Source: DATBQN01 sp963755825 (GTDB taxonomy: Bacteria > Acidobacteriota > Thermoanaerobaculia > Multivoradales > UBA5704). Taken from it: a stretch of 64,000 bases of DNA. A program made the position numbers and the translations under genes. The notes under the pieces were generated by a model. It was given only the letters and a program-made list of their open reading frames with translations, was not told the origin of the DNA and did no database searches. Below, in pieces: positions 25,969 to 34,428 of the stretch. The stretch spans positions 1,116,001 through 1,180,000 of the forward strand of contig CAVWLA010000003.1 in assembly GCA_963755825.1 (NCBI GenBank), in the 5' to 3' direction. The first letter of the stretch is position 1. Each line of letters opens with the position of its first letter.

Positions 25969-26970
25969 ATGCCCGCCAAGATCCTGGTCACCGGTGCCGA
26001 CGGGTTCATCGGCTCTCACCTCACCGAGGAGCTGGTGCGGCGCGGCCACGACGTGCGCGCCTTCGTGCTCTACAACTCGTTCGGCTCGTGGGGCTGGCTG
26101 GACGCGTCGCCGCCGGAGATCCGCGGGCAGCTGGAGGTCGTCGCCGGCGACATCCGCGACCCCCACGGCGTCCGCCGCGCCATGCACGGCTGCAGCCGCG
26201 TGCTCCACCTCGCGGCGCTCATCGCCATCCCCTTCTCCTACCATTCGCCGGATAGTTACGTCGACACCAACGTCAAGGGGACTCTCAACGTCGTGCAGGC
26301 GGCGCGCGACCTCGGCGTCGAGCGCGTCGTCCAGACCTCGACCAGCGAGGTCTACGGCACGGCGCGCTTCGTGCCGATCAGCGAGGAGCACCCGCTCCAC
26401 GGCCAGTCGCCCTACGCGGCGACGAAGATCGGCGCCGATCAGCTCGCCATGTCGTTCCACGCCTCCTTCGAGCTGCCGGTCGTCGTCGTCCGCCCGTTCA
26501 ACACCTACGGCCCCCGCCAGTCGGCGCGCGCCGTCATCCCGACGATCATCACCCAGGTGGCGAGCGGCCGCCGGCGCATCCGCTTGGGCGCCCTGGCGCC
26601 GACGCGCGACTTCACCTACGTCAGCGACCTCGCGAGCGGCTTCATCGCCGCCCTCGACGCCCCCGGCGCCGTCGGCGAGGTGATCAACCTGGGCAGCGGC
26701 TTCGAGATCTCGATCGGCGACACCGCCGAGCTGATCGGCCGGGCGATGGGCGTCGATATCGAGGTGGAGACCGACGGCGAGCGCCTGCGCCCCGACCGCT
26801 CCGAGGTGCAGCGCCTGTGGGCGGACACCTGCAAAGCCCGCCGGCTGCTCGGCTGGGAGCCCGCCCACGGCGGCCGCGAGGGCTTCGAGCGCGGCCTGCG
26901 GGAGACCGCGGCCTGGTTCGTCCGCCCGGAGAACCTCGCCCGCTACAAGGCCGATCTCTACAATGTCTGA
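25969..26970 (+). CDS. legB: NAD-dependent nucleotide-sugar 4,6-dehydratase (LegB-like)
   Basis: A 333-residue extended short-chain dehydrogenase. GADGFIGSH at residues 9-17 binds NAD, the catalytic Ser/Thr lies in TSTSEVYG, and the YxxxK pair is Tyr149/Lys153 in SPYAATK. The string FNTYGPRQSARAVIPTIITQ and the phrase RDFTYVSDLASGF are typical of LegB, which makes the 4-keto-6-deoxy intermediate from a nucleotide-linked GlcNAc on the way to legionaminic acid. It is followed after 24 bp by a LegC-like aminotransferase, supporting the assignment. It could also serve another 4-amino-4,6-dideoxy-sugar, since the downstream NeuB step is missing here. Confidence 0.88.
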   Translation: MPAKILVTGADGFIGSHLTEELVRRGHDVRAFVLYNSFGSWGWLDASPPEIRGQLEVVAGDIRDPHGVRRAMHGCSRVLHLAALIAIPFSYHSPDSYVDTNVKGTLNVVQAARDLGVERVVQTSTSEVYGTARFVPISEEHPLHGQSPYAATKIGADQLAMSFHASFELPVVVVRPFNTYGPRQSARAVIPTIITQVASGRRRIRLGALAPTRDFTYVSDLASGFIAALDAPGAVGEVINLGSGFEISIGDTAELIGRAMGVDIEVETDGERLRPDRSEVQRLWADTCKARRLLGWEPAHGGREGFERGLRETAAWFVRPENLARYKADLYNV

Positions 26971-26994
26971 GGCGCCGATGTCCGCGGTCCGACC

Positions 26995-28227
26995 ATGAGC
27001 GGCGGGCTCGACATCGACCTCGTCGTCGGCACCATCCTGGCGGTGATCGGGAAGCCCGCCGGCGGCGACAGCGCCGAGCGCGTGCCGCTGCACGAGCCGC
27101 TCCTCGCCGGCAACGAGTGGCGCTACCTGCGCGAGTGCCTCGACACCAACTGGGTCTCCTCCGAAGGCCCCTTCGTCGACCGCTTCGAGCGCGATCTCGA
27201 GCGCTTCACCGGCGCTCCCCACGCCGTCGCCGCCGTCAACGGCACCGCCGCGCTCCACCTCGCCCTCCTCCTCGCCGGCGTCGCGCCGGGCGACGAGGTG
27301 CTGATCCCCGCCCTCACCTTCGTCGCCACCGCCAACGCGGTCTCCTACTGCGGCGCCGTGCCGCACCTGGTCGACAGCGAGGAGACGACGCTGGGGCTCG
27401 ATCCGGCGAAGCTGGCTGCATACCTCGAAGAGATCGCCGGCGTCGAGACCACCGCCGAGGGCACGGTCGCCGTCAACCGCGCGACCGGCCGGCGCCTGCG
27501 CGCCGTGGTGCCGATGCACACCTTCGGCTTCGCCATGGATCTCGACCCCCTGGCCGAGGTCTGCGCGCGCTACGGCATCGTCCTCGTCGAGGATGCCGCC
27601 GAGTCGCTCGGCACCTGGTACAAGGGCCGCCACACGGGGACGATCGGCCGCGTCGCGGCGCTCAGCTTCAACGGCAACAAGATCGTCACCACGGGCGGCG
27701 GCGGCGCCGTGCTCACCGCCGACCCCGAGCTCGCCCGGCTCGGCAAGCACCTCTCGACGACCGCCAAGCTGCCGCACCGCTGGGCCTACGTCCACGACCG
27801 CATCGGCTACAACTACCGGATGCCCAACCTCAACGCCGCCCTCGGCTGCGCCCAGCTCGAGCGCCTGCCGGAGATGCTGGCGCAGAAGCGCGCCCTGGCG
27901 GCGCGATACCAGTCGGCCTTCGAAGCCGTCCCCGGCGTCCGCTTCGCCACCGAGCCGGCCTTCTCGCACAGCAACTACTGGCTCTGCGCCCTCCTTCTCG
28001 ACGAGGACGGCGACGACGCCGACATCGGCGGCGTCGCCGCCCGCCGCGACGCCCTCCTCGCCGCCGCCGACGCCGCCGGCATCGGCGCCCGGCCGCCCTG
28101 GACGCCGATGCACAAGCTCGCCATGTTCGCCGGATGTCCGCGCATGGACCTCGCCGTCGCCGAGAGCCTGGCGGCGCGGACGATCAACCTGCCGAGCAGC
28201 GCCCGGCTCGGGTCGGCCAAGGGCTGA
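26995..28227 (+). CDS. legC: PLP-dependent sugar aminotransferase (LegC-like, DegT family)
   Basis: A 410-residue DegT/DnrJ/EryC1/StrS aminotransferase. PLP-binding Lys229 lies in SFNGNKIVTTGGGG, an aspartate partner in VLVEDAAESLG, and the N-terminal VPLHEPLLAGNEWRYLRECLDTNWVSS is characteristic of the LegC group. It would transaminate the 4-keto-sugar made by LegB to a 4-amino-4,6-dideoxy-sugar in the cytoplasm. The order LegB, LegC, NeuC is conserved in nonulosonic acid loci, but the usual NeuB/LegI gene between LegC and NeuC is absent: the next gene starts 10 bp after this stop. Confidence 0.9.
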   Translation: MSGGLDIDLVVGTILAVIGKPAGGDSAERVPLHEPLLAGNEWRYLRECLDTNWVSSEGPFVDRFERDLERFTGAPHAVAAVNGTAALHLALLLAGVAPGDEVLIPALTFVATANAVSYCGAVPHLVDSEETTLGLDPAKLAAYLEEIAGVETTAEGTVAVNRATGRRLRAVVPMHTFGFAMDLDPLAEVCARYGIVLVEDAAESLGTWYKGRHTGTIGRVAALSFNGNKIVTTGGGGAVLTADPELARLGKHLSTTAKLPHRWAYVHDRIGYNYRMPNLNAALGCAQLERLPEMLAQKRALAARYQSAFEAVPGVRFATEPAFSHSNYWLCALLLDEDGDDADIGGVAARRDALLAAADAAGIGARPPWTPMHKLAMFAGCPRMDLAVAESLAARTINLPSSARLGSAKG

Positions 28228-28237
28228 GGCGGCCGCC

Positions 28238-29452
28238 ATGTCGACGACACCCGGCCTCGAGGCCGAGCGGCCGGGCGCGGCGCGGAGTCGGCGGCGGATC
28301 TGCGTCGCGACCGGCAGCCGAGCCGACTACGGGCTCCTCCGCTATCTGCTGGAGGACATCCGCGACGACCCGCGCCTCGAGCTGCAGGTCGTCGCCACCG
28401 GCACCCACCTGTCCCCCGAGTTCGGCCTCACCTACCGGGCGATCGAGGAGGACGGCTTCGCGATCGACGCCAAGGTCGAGATGCTCTTGTCGAGCGACAC
28501 GCCGGTCGGCATCGCCAAGTCGATCGGCCTCGCGACGATCGGCTTCGCCGACGCCCTCGACCGCCTGCGGCCGGACGTCCTGGTCGTCCTCGGCGACCGC
28601 TTCGAGACGCTCGCCGCCGCGCAGGCGGCGATGGTGGCCGGCATTCCGATCGCGCACATCCAGGGCGGCGAGCTGACCGAGGGGCTGATCGACGAGGCCA
28701 TCCGCCACGCCGTCACCAAGATGGCCCACCTCCACTTCGTCTCCGCCGAGCCCTATCGCGAGCGGGTGATCCAGCTCGGCGAAGCGCCCGAGCGGGTGCT
28801 GACCGTCGGCGCCACCAACCTCGATGCCCGCGGACGCTTTCCGCTCCTCGACCGGCCGGCCCTGGAGCGCGAGCTCGGCCTCGCGCTCGGCGAGCCCACC
28901 TTTCTCATCACCTACCACTCGGTCACCCTCGGCGGCCGCCGGCCGGAGCGGGCGGTCGAGAGCCTCCTCGCCGCCCTCGACCGTTTCCCCGCGGCGACGC
29001 TCGTCTTCACCGGCCACAACGCCGATGCCGGCGGCCGCGCCATCGGCGGCGCCGTCGCCGAATACTGCCGGCGGCACGCCGGGAGAGCGCGCTTCTTCGT
29101 CTCGCTCGGCCAGCGCCGCTACTGGAGCGTCCTCGCCCAGGCCGACGTCGTCATCGGCAACTCGTCGAGCGGCCTCATCGAGGCGCCCGCCGTGGGCAAG
29201 CCGACGGTCAACCTCGGCGACCGCCAGCGCGGCCGGCTGCGCGGCGCCTCGGTGATCGACTGCGAGGAGTCGGCGGCGGCGATCGAGGCGGCGATCCGCC
29301 GGGCGCTGTCGCCGGCCTTCCACGCATCGCTCGCCGGGCAGGCGTCGCCCTACGGCGAGGGCGGTGCCGCGCCGCGCATCAAGGAGGCGCTCGCCACCGC
29401 CGATCTCGACGGCATCCTCCTCAAGCGGTTCCACGACCTGCCGAGAGCCTGA
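28238..29452 (+). CDS. neuC: UDP-GlcNAc 2-epimerase, hydrolysing (NeuC/LegG-like)
   Basis: A 404-residue GT-B fold epimerase. The N-terminal RRRICVATGSRADYGLLRYLLEDI is the characteristic NeuC start, followed by VLGDRFETLAAAQAA, the IPIAHIQGGELTEGLIDEAIRH segment with catalytic acidic and His residues, and C-terminal VIGNSSSGLIEAPAVGKPTVNLGDRQRGR. It releases a 2-epimerised free sugar (ManNAc-type or 2,4-diacetamido form) from a UDP-sugar. In complete pathways NeuB/LegI condenses that sugar with PEP, but no such enzyme is in this window. Stop and the next ATG overlap by one base. Confidence 0.9.
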   Translation: MSTTPGLEAERPGAARSRRRICVATGSRADYGLLRYLLEDIRDDPRLELQVVATGTHLSPEFGLTYRAIEEDGFAIDAKVEMLLSSDTPVGIAKSIGLATIGFADALDRLRPDVLVVLGDRFETLAAAQAAMVAGIPIAHIQGGELTEGLIDEAIRHAVTKMAHLHFVSAEPYRERVIQLGEAPERVLTVGATNLDARGRFPLLDRPALERELGLALGEPTFLITYHSVTLGGRRPERAVESLLAALDRFPAATLVFTGHNADAGGRAIGGAVAEYCRRHAGRARFFVSLGQRRYWSVLAQADVVIGNSSSGLIEAPAVGKPTVNLGDRQRGRLRGASVIDCEESAAAIEAAIRRALSPAFHASLAGQASPYGEGGAAPRIKEALATADLDGILLKRFHDLPRA

Positions 29453-30351
29453 TGCGCATCGCCTTCATCGGCTGCGTCGACTTCAGCCACGCCGCGCTCT
29501 CCCGCCTCCTCGAGCTGCCCGCCGCCGAGGTGGTGGGGATCGCCACCCGCGAGCGCTCGCCGTTCAACGCCGACTTCCGCTCGCTGGCGCCGATCGCCGC
29601 GGCGGCGGGCGTCCCCTGCCTGCTGGTGCGCGGCAACGACCAGGCTCCGCTGGCGCGCTGGCTGCGCGAGATCCGCGCCGAGGTCGTCTACTGCTTCGGC
29701 TGGTCGTACCTCCTCCACCCCGAGGTGCTCGCCGTGCCGCCGCTCGGCGGCGTCGGCTGGCACCCGGCGGCGCTGCCGCGCAACCGCGGCCGCCATCCGG
29801 TCATCTGGGCCCTCGCCCTCGGCCTCCAGGAGACGGCATCGACCTTCTTCTTCCTCGACGCGGGGGCCGACTCGGGCGACATCCTGAGCCAGGTGCGGGT
29901 GCCGATCCGCGAGGAGGACGACGCCGCGAGCCTGCTCGCCCGGCTGACCGCGATCGCCCTCGGCCAGATCGAGAGCTTCACGCCGCAGCTCGCCGCCGGC
30001 AGCTTCCCACGCGCGCCGCAGGATGCCGCCGGCGCCACCTCCTGGCGCAGGCGCGGCGCCGCCGACGGCGCCATCGATTGGCGGATGTCGGCGCGCTCGA
30101 TCCACAACCTGGTGCGCGCCCTCACCCGGCCCTACGTCGGGGCGCACTGCCTGCTGGCCGGACACCCGGCCAAGGTCTGGAGGACCGCCATCGTGGAATC
30201 CCTGCAGGGCAACCCCGTGCCGATCGACGCCGAGCCCGGCAAGGTCCTCGCCATCCTCGACGGCCGGCCGGTCGTCCGCTGCGGCGAGGGCGCCATCGCC
30301 ATCGTCGACCACGAGCTCGCGGCGCTGCCCGAGCCGGGGAGCTACCTGTGA
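29452..30351 (+). CDS. Sugar N-formyltransferase-like protein (methionyl-tRNA formyltransferase fold)
   Basis: A 299-residue protein of the Formyl_trans_N family, shorter than methionyl-tRNA formyltransferase and placed in a sugar operon, so N-formylation of an amino sugar with 10-formyl-THF is the likely reaction. The catalytic His104 is in GVGWHPAALPRNRGRHP and Asp140 in DAGADSGDIL. The Asn two positions before the His in ArnA-type enzymes (Asn102) is Gly here; Asn111 in LPRNRG might take its role. A C-terminal substrate-binding region contains ALTRPYVGAHCLLAG. It overlaps its neighbours by one and four bases, showing tight coupling with NeuC and a PIG-L deacetylase. Confidence 0.8.
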   Translation: MRIAFIGCVDFSHAALSRLLELPAAEVVGIATRERSPFNADFRSLAPIAAAAGVPCLLVRGNDQAPLARWLREIRAEVVYCFGWSYLLHPEVLAVPPLGGVGWHPAALPRNRGRHPVIWALALGLQETASTFFFLDAGADSGDILSQVRVPIREEDDAASLLARLTAIALGQIESFTPQLAAGSFPRAPQDAAGATSWRRRGAADGAIDWRMSARSIHNLVRALTRPYVGAHCLLAGHPAKVWRTAIVESLQGNPVPIDAEPGKVLAILDGRPVVRCGEGAIAIVDHELAALPEPGSYL

Positions 30352-31013
30352 CCGCGGTGCTGGTTGTCGCCCCGCACGCCGACGACGAGACGCTCGGCTG
30401 CGGCGGCACGCTGTTGCGCCACGTCGCCCAAGGCGACGCCGTCCACTGGCTGGTGCTGACCGCGCCGGCGCCGGTGCTGGAACCTGAAGCCGCCGCGGGC
30501 CGCGCCGCCGTGGACCTCGACGCGGTGGCCGCCGCCTACGGCTTCGCCGAGGTCGCCTGCCTGCACCTGCCGGACGCCGGGCTCGACACCGTGCCGCGCG
30601 CCGAGCTGGTCGCGAGGGTGGGCGAGATGGTGCGGCGGATCGAGCCGGAGGTCGTCTACCTCCCCTACCGCAGCGACGCCCACAGCGACCACCGCTTCGC
30701 CTTCGACGCCGTGGCCGCCTGTGGCAAGTGGTTCCGCTACCGCTCCGTCCGCCGGCTGCTGGTCTACGAGACGCCCTCCGAGACCGATTTCGGGCTCGAC
30801 CCCGACCGCCTGGGGTTCCGCCCCAACGTCTTCGTCGACATCACCCCCCACCTCGAGCGCAAGCTCGCGATCCTCCGCTTCTACTCGAGCGAGATGGGGA
30901 TTCATCCGTTCCCGCGCAGCGAGGCCGCCATCCGCGCCCTCGCCGTGCTGCGCGGCGCCGCCGCCGGCTGCGACGCCGCGGAGTCCTTCCTGCTCCTCAA
31001 GGAGATCCGCTGA
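30348..31013 (+). CDS. PIG-L family N-acetyl-sugar deacetylase
   Basis: A 221-residue enzyme. The GTG at 30348 overlaps the previous TGA and puts APHADDETLGCGG at residues 8-20, the zinc/catalytic AHPDDE-type motif (His10, Asp12, Asp13, Glu14). The second zinc region is YRSDAHSDHRFAF. PIG-L enzymes remove the acetyl group from GlcNAc-containing lipids or sugars. Next to a formyltransferase, the simplest reading is deacetylation followed by N-formylation of the same amino sugar (inference). It is the last gene of the operon and is followed by a perfect palindrome. Confidence 0.88.
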   Translation: MTAVLVVAPHADDETLGCGGTLLRHVAQGDAVHWLVLTAPAPVLEPEAAAGRAAVDLDAVAAAYGFAEVACLHLPDAGLDTVPRAELVARVGEMVRRIEPEVVYLPYRSDAHSDHRFAFDAVAACGKWFRYRSVRRLLVYETPSETDFGLDPDRLGFRPNVFVDITPHLERKLAILRFYSSEMGIHPFPRSEAAIRALAVLRGAAAGCDAAESFLLLKEIR

Positions 31014-31034
31014 GGCGGCCGCGGTCTCTCGGCG

Positions 31035-31062
31035 GCCGGGGCGGCCGCGCGGCCGCCCCGGC
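31035..31062. terminator. Perfect 28-bp palindrome, probable bidirectional terminator
   Basis: Two 14-bp arms (GCCGGGGCGGCCGC and its complement) meet without a spacer between the converging stops at 31013 and 31072. In RNA from either strand this would make a very stable hairpin. No T tract follows. An alternative role is a protein-binding site. Confidence 0.55.
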
Positions 31063-31071
31063 GTCAGGACG

Positions 31072-31572
31072 TCAGTGTGCCGCCGGGGTGGCGGGATAGC
31101 TGACCAGGTAGAACTGGTTGCCGTAGAGATCCTTGAACATCGCCTGGGTGCCGTAGAACTGCTTGCCGGGCATCTGAGTGAAGACGACGCCGCGCGCCTT
31201 GAGAGTCTGGTACGACCGCTCGCAGTCGTCGGTCGCGAAGACCCAGGCGGTGCTCTTGCCGACCATCCCCTCCTGGCCCTTCTCCGCCTTCTCGAGGACG
31301 ATCTCGGGATCGCCCTTCCCCGGCGGCACCAGGGTCAGCCAGCGGAAGCCGCCGGAGGAGATGTCCACCTTCTTCTCGAGGCCGAGCTTCTCGGTGTACC
31401 ACTTGAGCGCCTCGTCCTGATCCTTGACCAGGATCACGACGGAGGAGATCCCGGTGATGGCGGGAGCCGCCGTGTCGGCGCCGACCGGCGCCGACAGCAT
31501 CGGGAGCAGCGGGAGCAGCATGGCGCCGACGAGGAGCAGGCTCAGCGGGAAGCGCGAGGACGTGCGTCGCAT
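31072..31572 (-). CDS. Exported VOC (glyoxalase/bleomycin-resistance fold) protein
   Basis: A 166-residue protein. A signal peptide (LSLLLVGAMLLPLLPMLSAPVGA) is followed by one vicinal-oxygen-chelate unit: ISSVVILVKDQDEALKWYTEKLG, FRWLTLVPPG, EIVLEK, then SYQTLKARGVVFTQMP and AMFKDLYGNQFYLV. VOC proteins bind a metal and act as lyases, dioxygenases or binding proteins, and most are cytoplasmic, so the export signal is unusual. Metal ligand positions cannot be assigned with confidence (a Glu near EIVLEK is a candidate). Monocistronic, transcribed away from the CocE-like gene. Confidence 0.8.
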   Translation of the reverse strand: MRRTSSRFPLSLLLVGAMLLPLLPMLSAPVGADTAAPAITGISSVVILVKDQDEALKWYTEKLGLEKKVDISSGGFRWLTLVPPGKGDPEIVLEKAEKGQEGMVGKSTAWVFATDDCERSYQTLKARGVVFTQMPGKQFYGTQAMFKDLYGNQFYLVSYPATPAAH

Positions 31573-31654
31573 GGAGTTCTCCTAAAAGTCGAGAAGGCCG
31601 TCAAAGGAATCAACGGGACGATTCCGGGTACAAGTACAGGAGCGCGTGGGGACC

Positions 31655-31660
31655 TGTCAA
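31655..31660 (-). promoter_or_regulatory. Consensus -35 hexamer upstream of the VOC gene
   Basis: TTGACA is present on the minus strand about 85 bp before the start at 31572. The region 16-18 bp downstream (GTACTT/TACTTG) is a poor -10, so the promoter call is tentative. Confidence 0.25.
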
Positions 31661-31746
31661 GGGATGTCGAGCCAGGCCAGGATACGGCACAATGAAGTGG
31701 GTCAGCGGATACAGAAAGCTCACTCCAGGTGAGCGGGAGACGACCG

Positions 31747-33597
31747 ATGGTGAAGGGATCGCGCAGGGGTTGGATCATGCTGTCGCTGCTGCTCTTGGCG
31801 CTCGGCCGGCCGCCGGCGCCGGCCGCGGCCGATGAGAGATCGGCGGAGGGATCGGAGGCCGCCGCGGCCAAGCCGGCCGCGATCGACCTCGTCTGGGGCT
31901 TGAAGATCCCGCTGCGCGACGGCGTCGTCCTCAACGGCACGGTGTACAAGCCGGCGGGGCAGACCGAGCCGCTCCCCGTCGTCTTCACCCTCACCCCCTA
32001 CATCGCCGACAACTACCACGAGCGCGGCCTCTACTTCGCCCGCCACGGCTACGTTTTCGTGCTCGTCGACGCGCGCGGCCGCGGCAGCTCGGGCGGGCGC
32101 TTCAACCCCTTCGCCCAGGAGTCCCAGGACGGCTACGACGTCGTCGAGTTCCTCGCCCGCCAGCCGTGGGCGAACGGCAAGGTCGCCATGTGGGGCGGCT
32201 CGTACGCGGGCTACGACCAGTGGGCGACGCTCAAGGCGGCACCGCCCCACCTCGCGACCATCGTGCCGACCGCGTCGGTGCACCCCGGGCTCGACTTCCC
32301 CGACTTCGGCGGCATCCCGGTGAGCTACACCATCCAGTGGCTCACCTTCACCTCCGGCGCGACCGACAACCGCAACCTCTTCGGCGAGTCCTCCTTCTGG
32401 ACGCAGAAGTTTCTCGACCTCTACCGCCGCCAGGCCCGCTTCGACGGGCTCGACCGCCTGGTCGGCAATCCCAGCCCGATCTTCCAGGAGTGGCTCGCCC
32501 ACCCCGCCTACGACGCCTACTGGCAGGCGATGGCGCCGACCGTGGAGGAGTACCGGCGGGTGACGGCGCCCATCCTCACCATCACCGGCCACTACGATGC
32601 CGACCAGGCCGGGGCGCTCTCCTTCTACCGCGAGCACATGCGCTACGGCGACCCCGCCGTGCGCGACCGGCACTTCCTCGTCATCGGGCCGTGGGATCAC
32701 GCCGGCACCCGCACGCCGACCAAGTCGGTGGGCGGCGTCGAGTTCGGCGCCGCGAGCGTCATCGACATGAACCGGCTGCACCGCGAGTGGTACGACTGGA
32801 CGCTCAAGGGCGGCGCACGGCCGGAGCTGCTGAAGAAGCGCGTCGCCTACTACGTCACCGGCGCCGGGGCGGAGAGGTGGAAGTACGCCGACGACCTCGC
32901 CGCGGTGGCCGCCGAGCGCCGCCTCCTCTACCTATCCGCTCCGCCGGGAGCGGCGACGCCGGCGAGCGCCGCCGCCGCGAGCCAGGGGAGCGACGTCTTC
33001 CGCTCGGGGGCGCTCGCCGCGGAGCGCCGGCCGTCGCCGCCGGAGCGCTGGGTCTACGATCCGCGCGACGTCCGCCCCGGCGAGCTCGACGAGCGGGACA
33101 ATCCCGACTTCCTGACCGACCAGACGGCGGCGCTCCACCTCTACGGCGCCGGCGTCGTCTACCACTCGGAGCCCTTCGCCGAGGCGACCGAGATCGCCGG
33201 CGGCGTCAAGCTCTCCGCCTGGCTGGCGCTCGACGTGCCGGACACCGACCTCGCGGCGAGCCTCTACGAGATCCTCCCCGACGGCTCGAGCGTGCAGCTC
33301 GCGGCCGACCAGCTCCGCGCCCGCTTCCGCGCCTCACGCGAGCGCGAGACGCCGGTCCGTGCGGGGGCGATCGAGCGCTACGACTTCGACCATTTCACCT
33401 GGTTCGCCCGCCGCATCGCCAAGGGCAGCCGCCTGCGCCTGGTCCTGCAGTCGCTCAACACCAGCCAGGTCGAGAAGAACTACGGCAGCGGCAAGGCGGT
33501 GGCGAGCGAGTCCGGCGCCGACGCCCACCCCGCCCACATCACCCTCTACCACGACGCCGAGCATCCGAGCGCCCTGGAGCTGCCGATCGGGCGGTGA
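31747..33597 (+). CDS. Exported CocE/NonD-family hydrolase (X-Pro dipeptidyl-peptidase-like)
   Basis: A 616-residue protein. The ATG at 31747 has GGGAG upstream and is preferred to GTG 31729. A signal peptide ends near PAAADE. The alpha/beta-hydrolase domain starts at LKIPLRDGVVLNGTVYKPAG. The nucleophile is Ser152 in GGSYAGYDQW, the Asp lies in GHYDADQAG and the His in GPWDHAGTRTP. The C-terminal half (from about residue 370) is the jelly-roll typical of CocE/X-ProDAP enzymes, ending HITLYHDAEHPS. Such enzymes hydrolyse esters or amides of diverse substrates; the physiological substrate here is unknown. It is likely periplasmic and monocistronic. Confidence 0.9.
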   Translation: MVKGSRRGWIMLSLLLLALGRPPAPAAADERSAEGSEAAAAKPAAIDLVWGLKIPLRDGVVLNGTVYKPAGQTEPLPVVFTLTPYIADNYHERGLYFARHGYVFVLVDARGRGSSGGRFNPFAQESQDGYDVVEFLARQPWANGKVAMWGGSYAGYDQWATLKAAPPHLATIVPTASVHPGLDFPDFGGIPVSYTIQWLTFTSGATDNRNLFGESSFWTQKFLDLYRRQARFDGLDRLVGNPSPIFQEWLAHPAYDAYWQAMAPTVEEYRRVTAPILTITGHYDADQAGALSFYREHMRYGDPAVRDRHFLVIGPWDHAGTRTPTKSVGGVEFGAASVIDMNRLHREWYDWTLKGGARPELLKKRVAYYVTGAGAERWKYADDLAAVAAERRLLYLSAPPGAATPASAAAASQGSDVFRSGALAAERRPSPPERWVYDPRDVRPGELDERDNPDFLTDQTAALHLYGAGVVYHSEPFAEATEIAGGVKLSAWLALDVPDTDLAASLYEILPDGSSVQLAADQLRARFRASRERETPVRAGAIERYDFDHFTWFARRIAKGSRLRLVLQSLNTSQVEKNYGSGKAVASESGADAHPAHITLYHDAEHPSALELPIGR

Positions 33598-33625
33598 GGT
33601 CTCCCGGCGGCCGTTCTCCAGGCGG

Positions 33626-34357
33626 CTAGCGAGAATCCGGCACCGCGGCCTGCTGCGGGTAGTGGATCGGCTCCTCGGGGTCGCGGTGCCAGTCGTACTC
33701 GGCGCCGATGGCTGCCGTTTCGGCGATGGCGCGGCCGGCGAGGCGCTTGACGAGATAGAACGCCATGTCGGTGCCGGCGGAGACGCCGGCGGAGGTGACA
33801 TAGCGGCCGGCGTCGACCCAGCGCGCGACGTTGTCCCACTGAACCCGCGGACCGAAGCTGGTGACCCACGCGAAGGCCTCGTGATTCGTCGCCGCCGGCC
33901 TGCCGTCGAGGAGCCCGGCGGCCGCGAGGACGGCGGCGCCGGTGCAGACGGAGGTCATCACCGCCACCCGCTCGTCCATCGCCCGCACCCACTCGAGAAG
34001 CGCCTTTCGCCCCTGCGCGGGCTCGTCGGCGAGGAGCGCGCGGGTGCCGATCCCCCCCGGGATCATCAACAGGTCGATCGTCTGCTCGAGCGCCTCGTCG
34101 CGCCAACAGTCCGGCGCCACCCGCGGACCGTTGGCGCTCTCGACCGGCGCCGGCGTCGATTCCCCCGCCTCCGCCCTCCGTTGGTTGGAGATGAGCGCCA
34201 CCTCGAACGGGTACGGCGGAGCGCTCGCGTAGCTCGTGCCGATGAAGCGAGAGATGCTGAACGCCTCGACGAACCCCCATACGTCGAGCGGCTCGAAGCC
34301 GTCGAAGACGAGGATGCCGATGCGCAGCGTGCGGGGGAAACGATCCGTGTCACTCAT
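33626..34357 (-). CDS. DJ-1/PfpI family protein (isonitrile hydratase-like)
   Basis: A 243-residue protein of the class I glutamine-amidotransferase-like fold: LRIGILVFDGFEPLDVWGFVEAF at the N-terminus and a nucleophile elbow at VAVMTSVCTGAAVLAAAG, with Cys138. PAATNHEAFAW contains a candidate His. The lengths and motifs resemble isocyanide hydratase or the sensory domain of GlxA-type regulators, but there is no AraC DNA-binding domain. Function is therefore open between hydratase, deglycase-like and stress protein. It lies downstream of the hairpin array. Confidence 0.8.
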   Translation of the reverse strand: MSDTDRFPRTLRIGILVFDGFEPLDVWGFVEAFSISRFIGTSYASAPPYPFEVALISNQRRAEAGESTPAPVESANGPRVAPDCWRDEALEQTIDLLMIPGGIGTRALLADEPAQGRKALLEWVRAMDERVAVMTSVCTGAAVLAAAGLLDGRPAATNHEAFAWVTSFGPRVQWDNVARWVDAGRYVTSAGVSAGTDMAFYLVKRLAGRAIAETAAIGAEYDWHRDPEEPIHYPQQAAVPDSR

Positions 34358-34428
34358 GGGCTACCTCCGGGTTGTCGGGTACGGCGGGTACGGCGGGCGC
34401 CGCTTGGCGTATCGATGCTCGTTCGAGC

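Noticed and set aside
25969..31013. Complete legionaminic or pseudaminic acid pathway
   Set aside because: No NeuB/LegI synthase, no N-acetyltransferase and no CMP-transferase were found in the window, so only a partial pathway is claimed.
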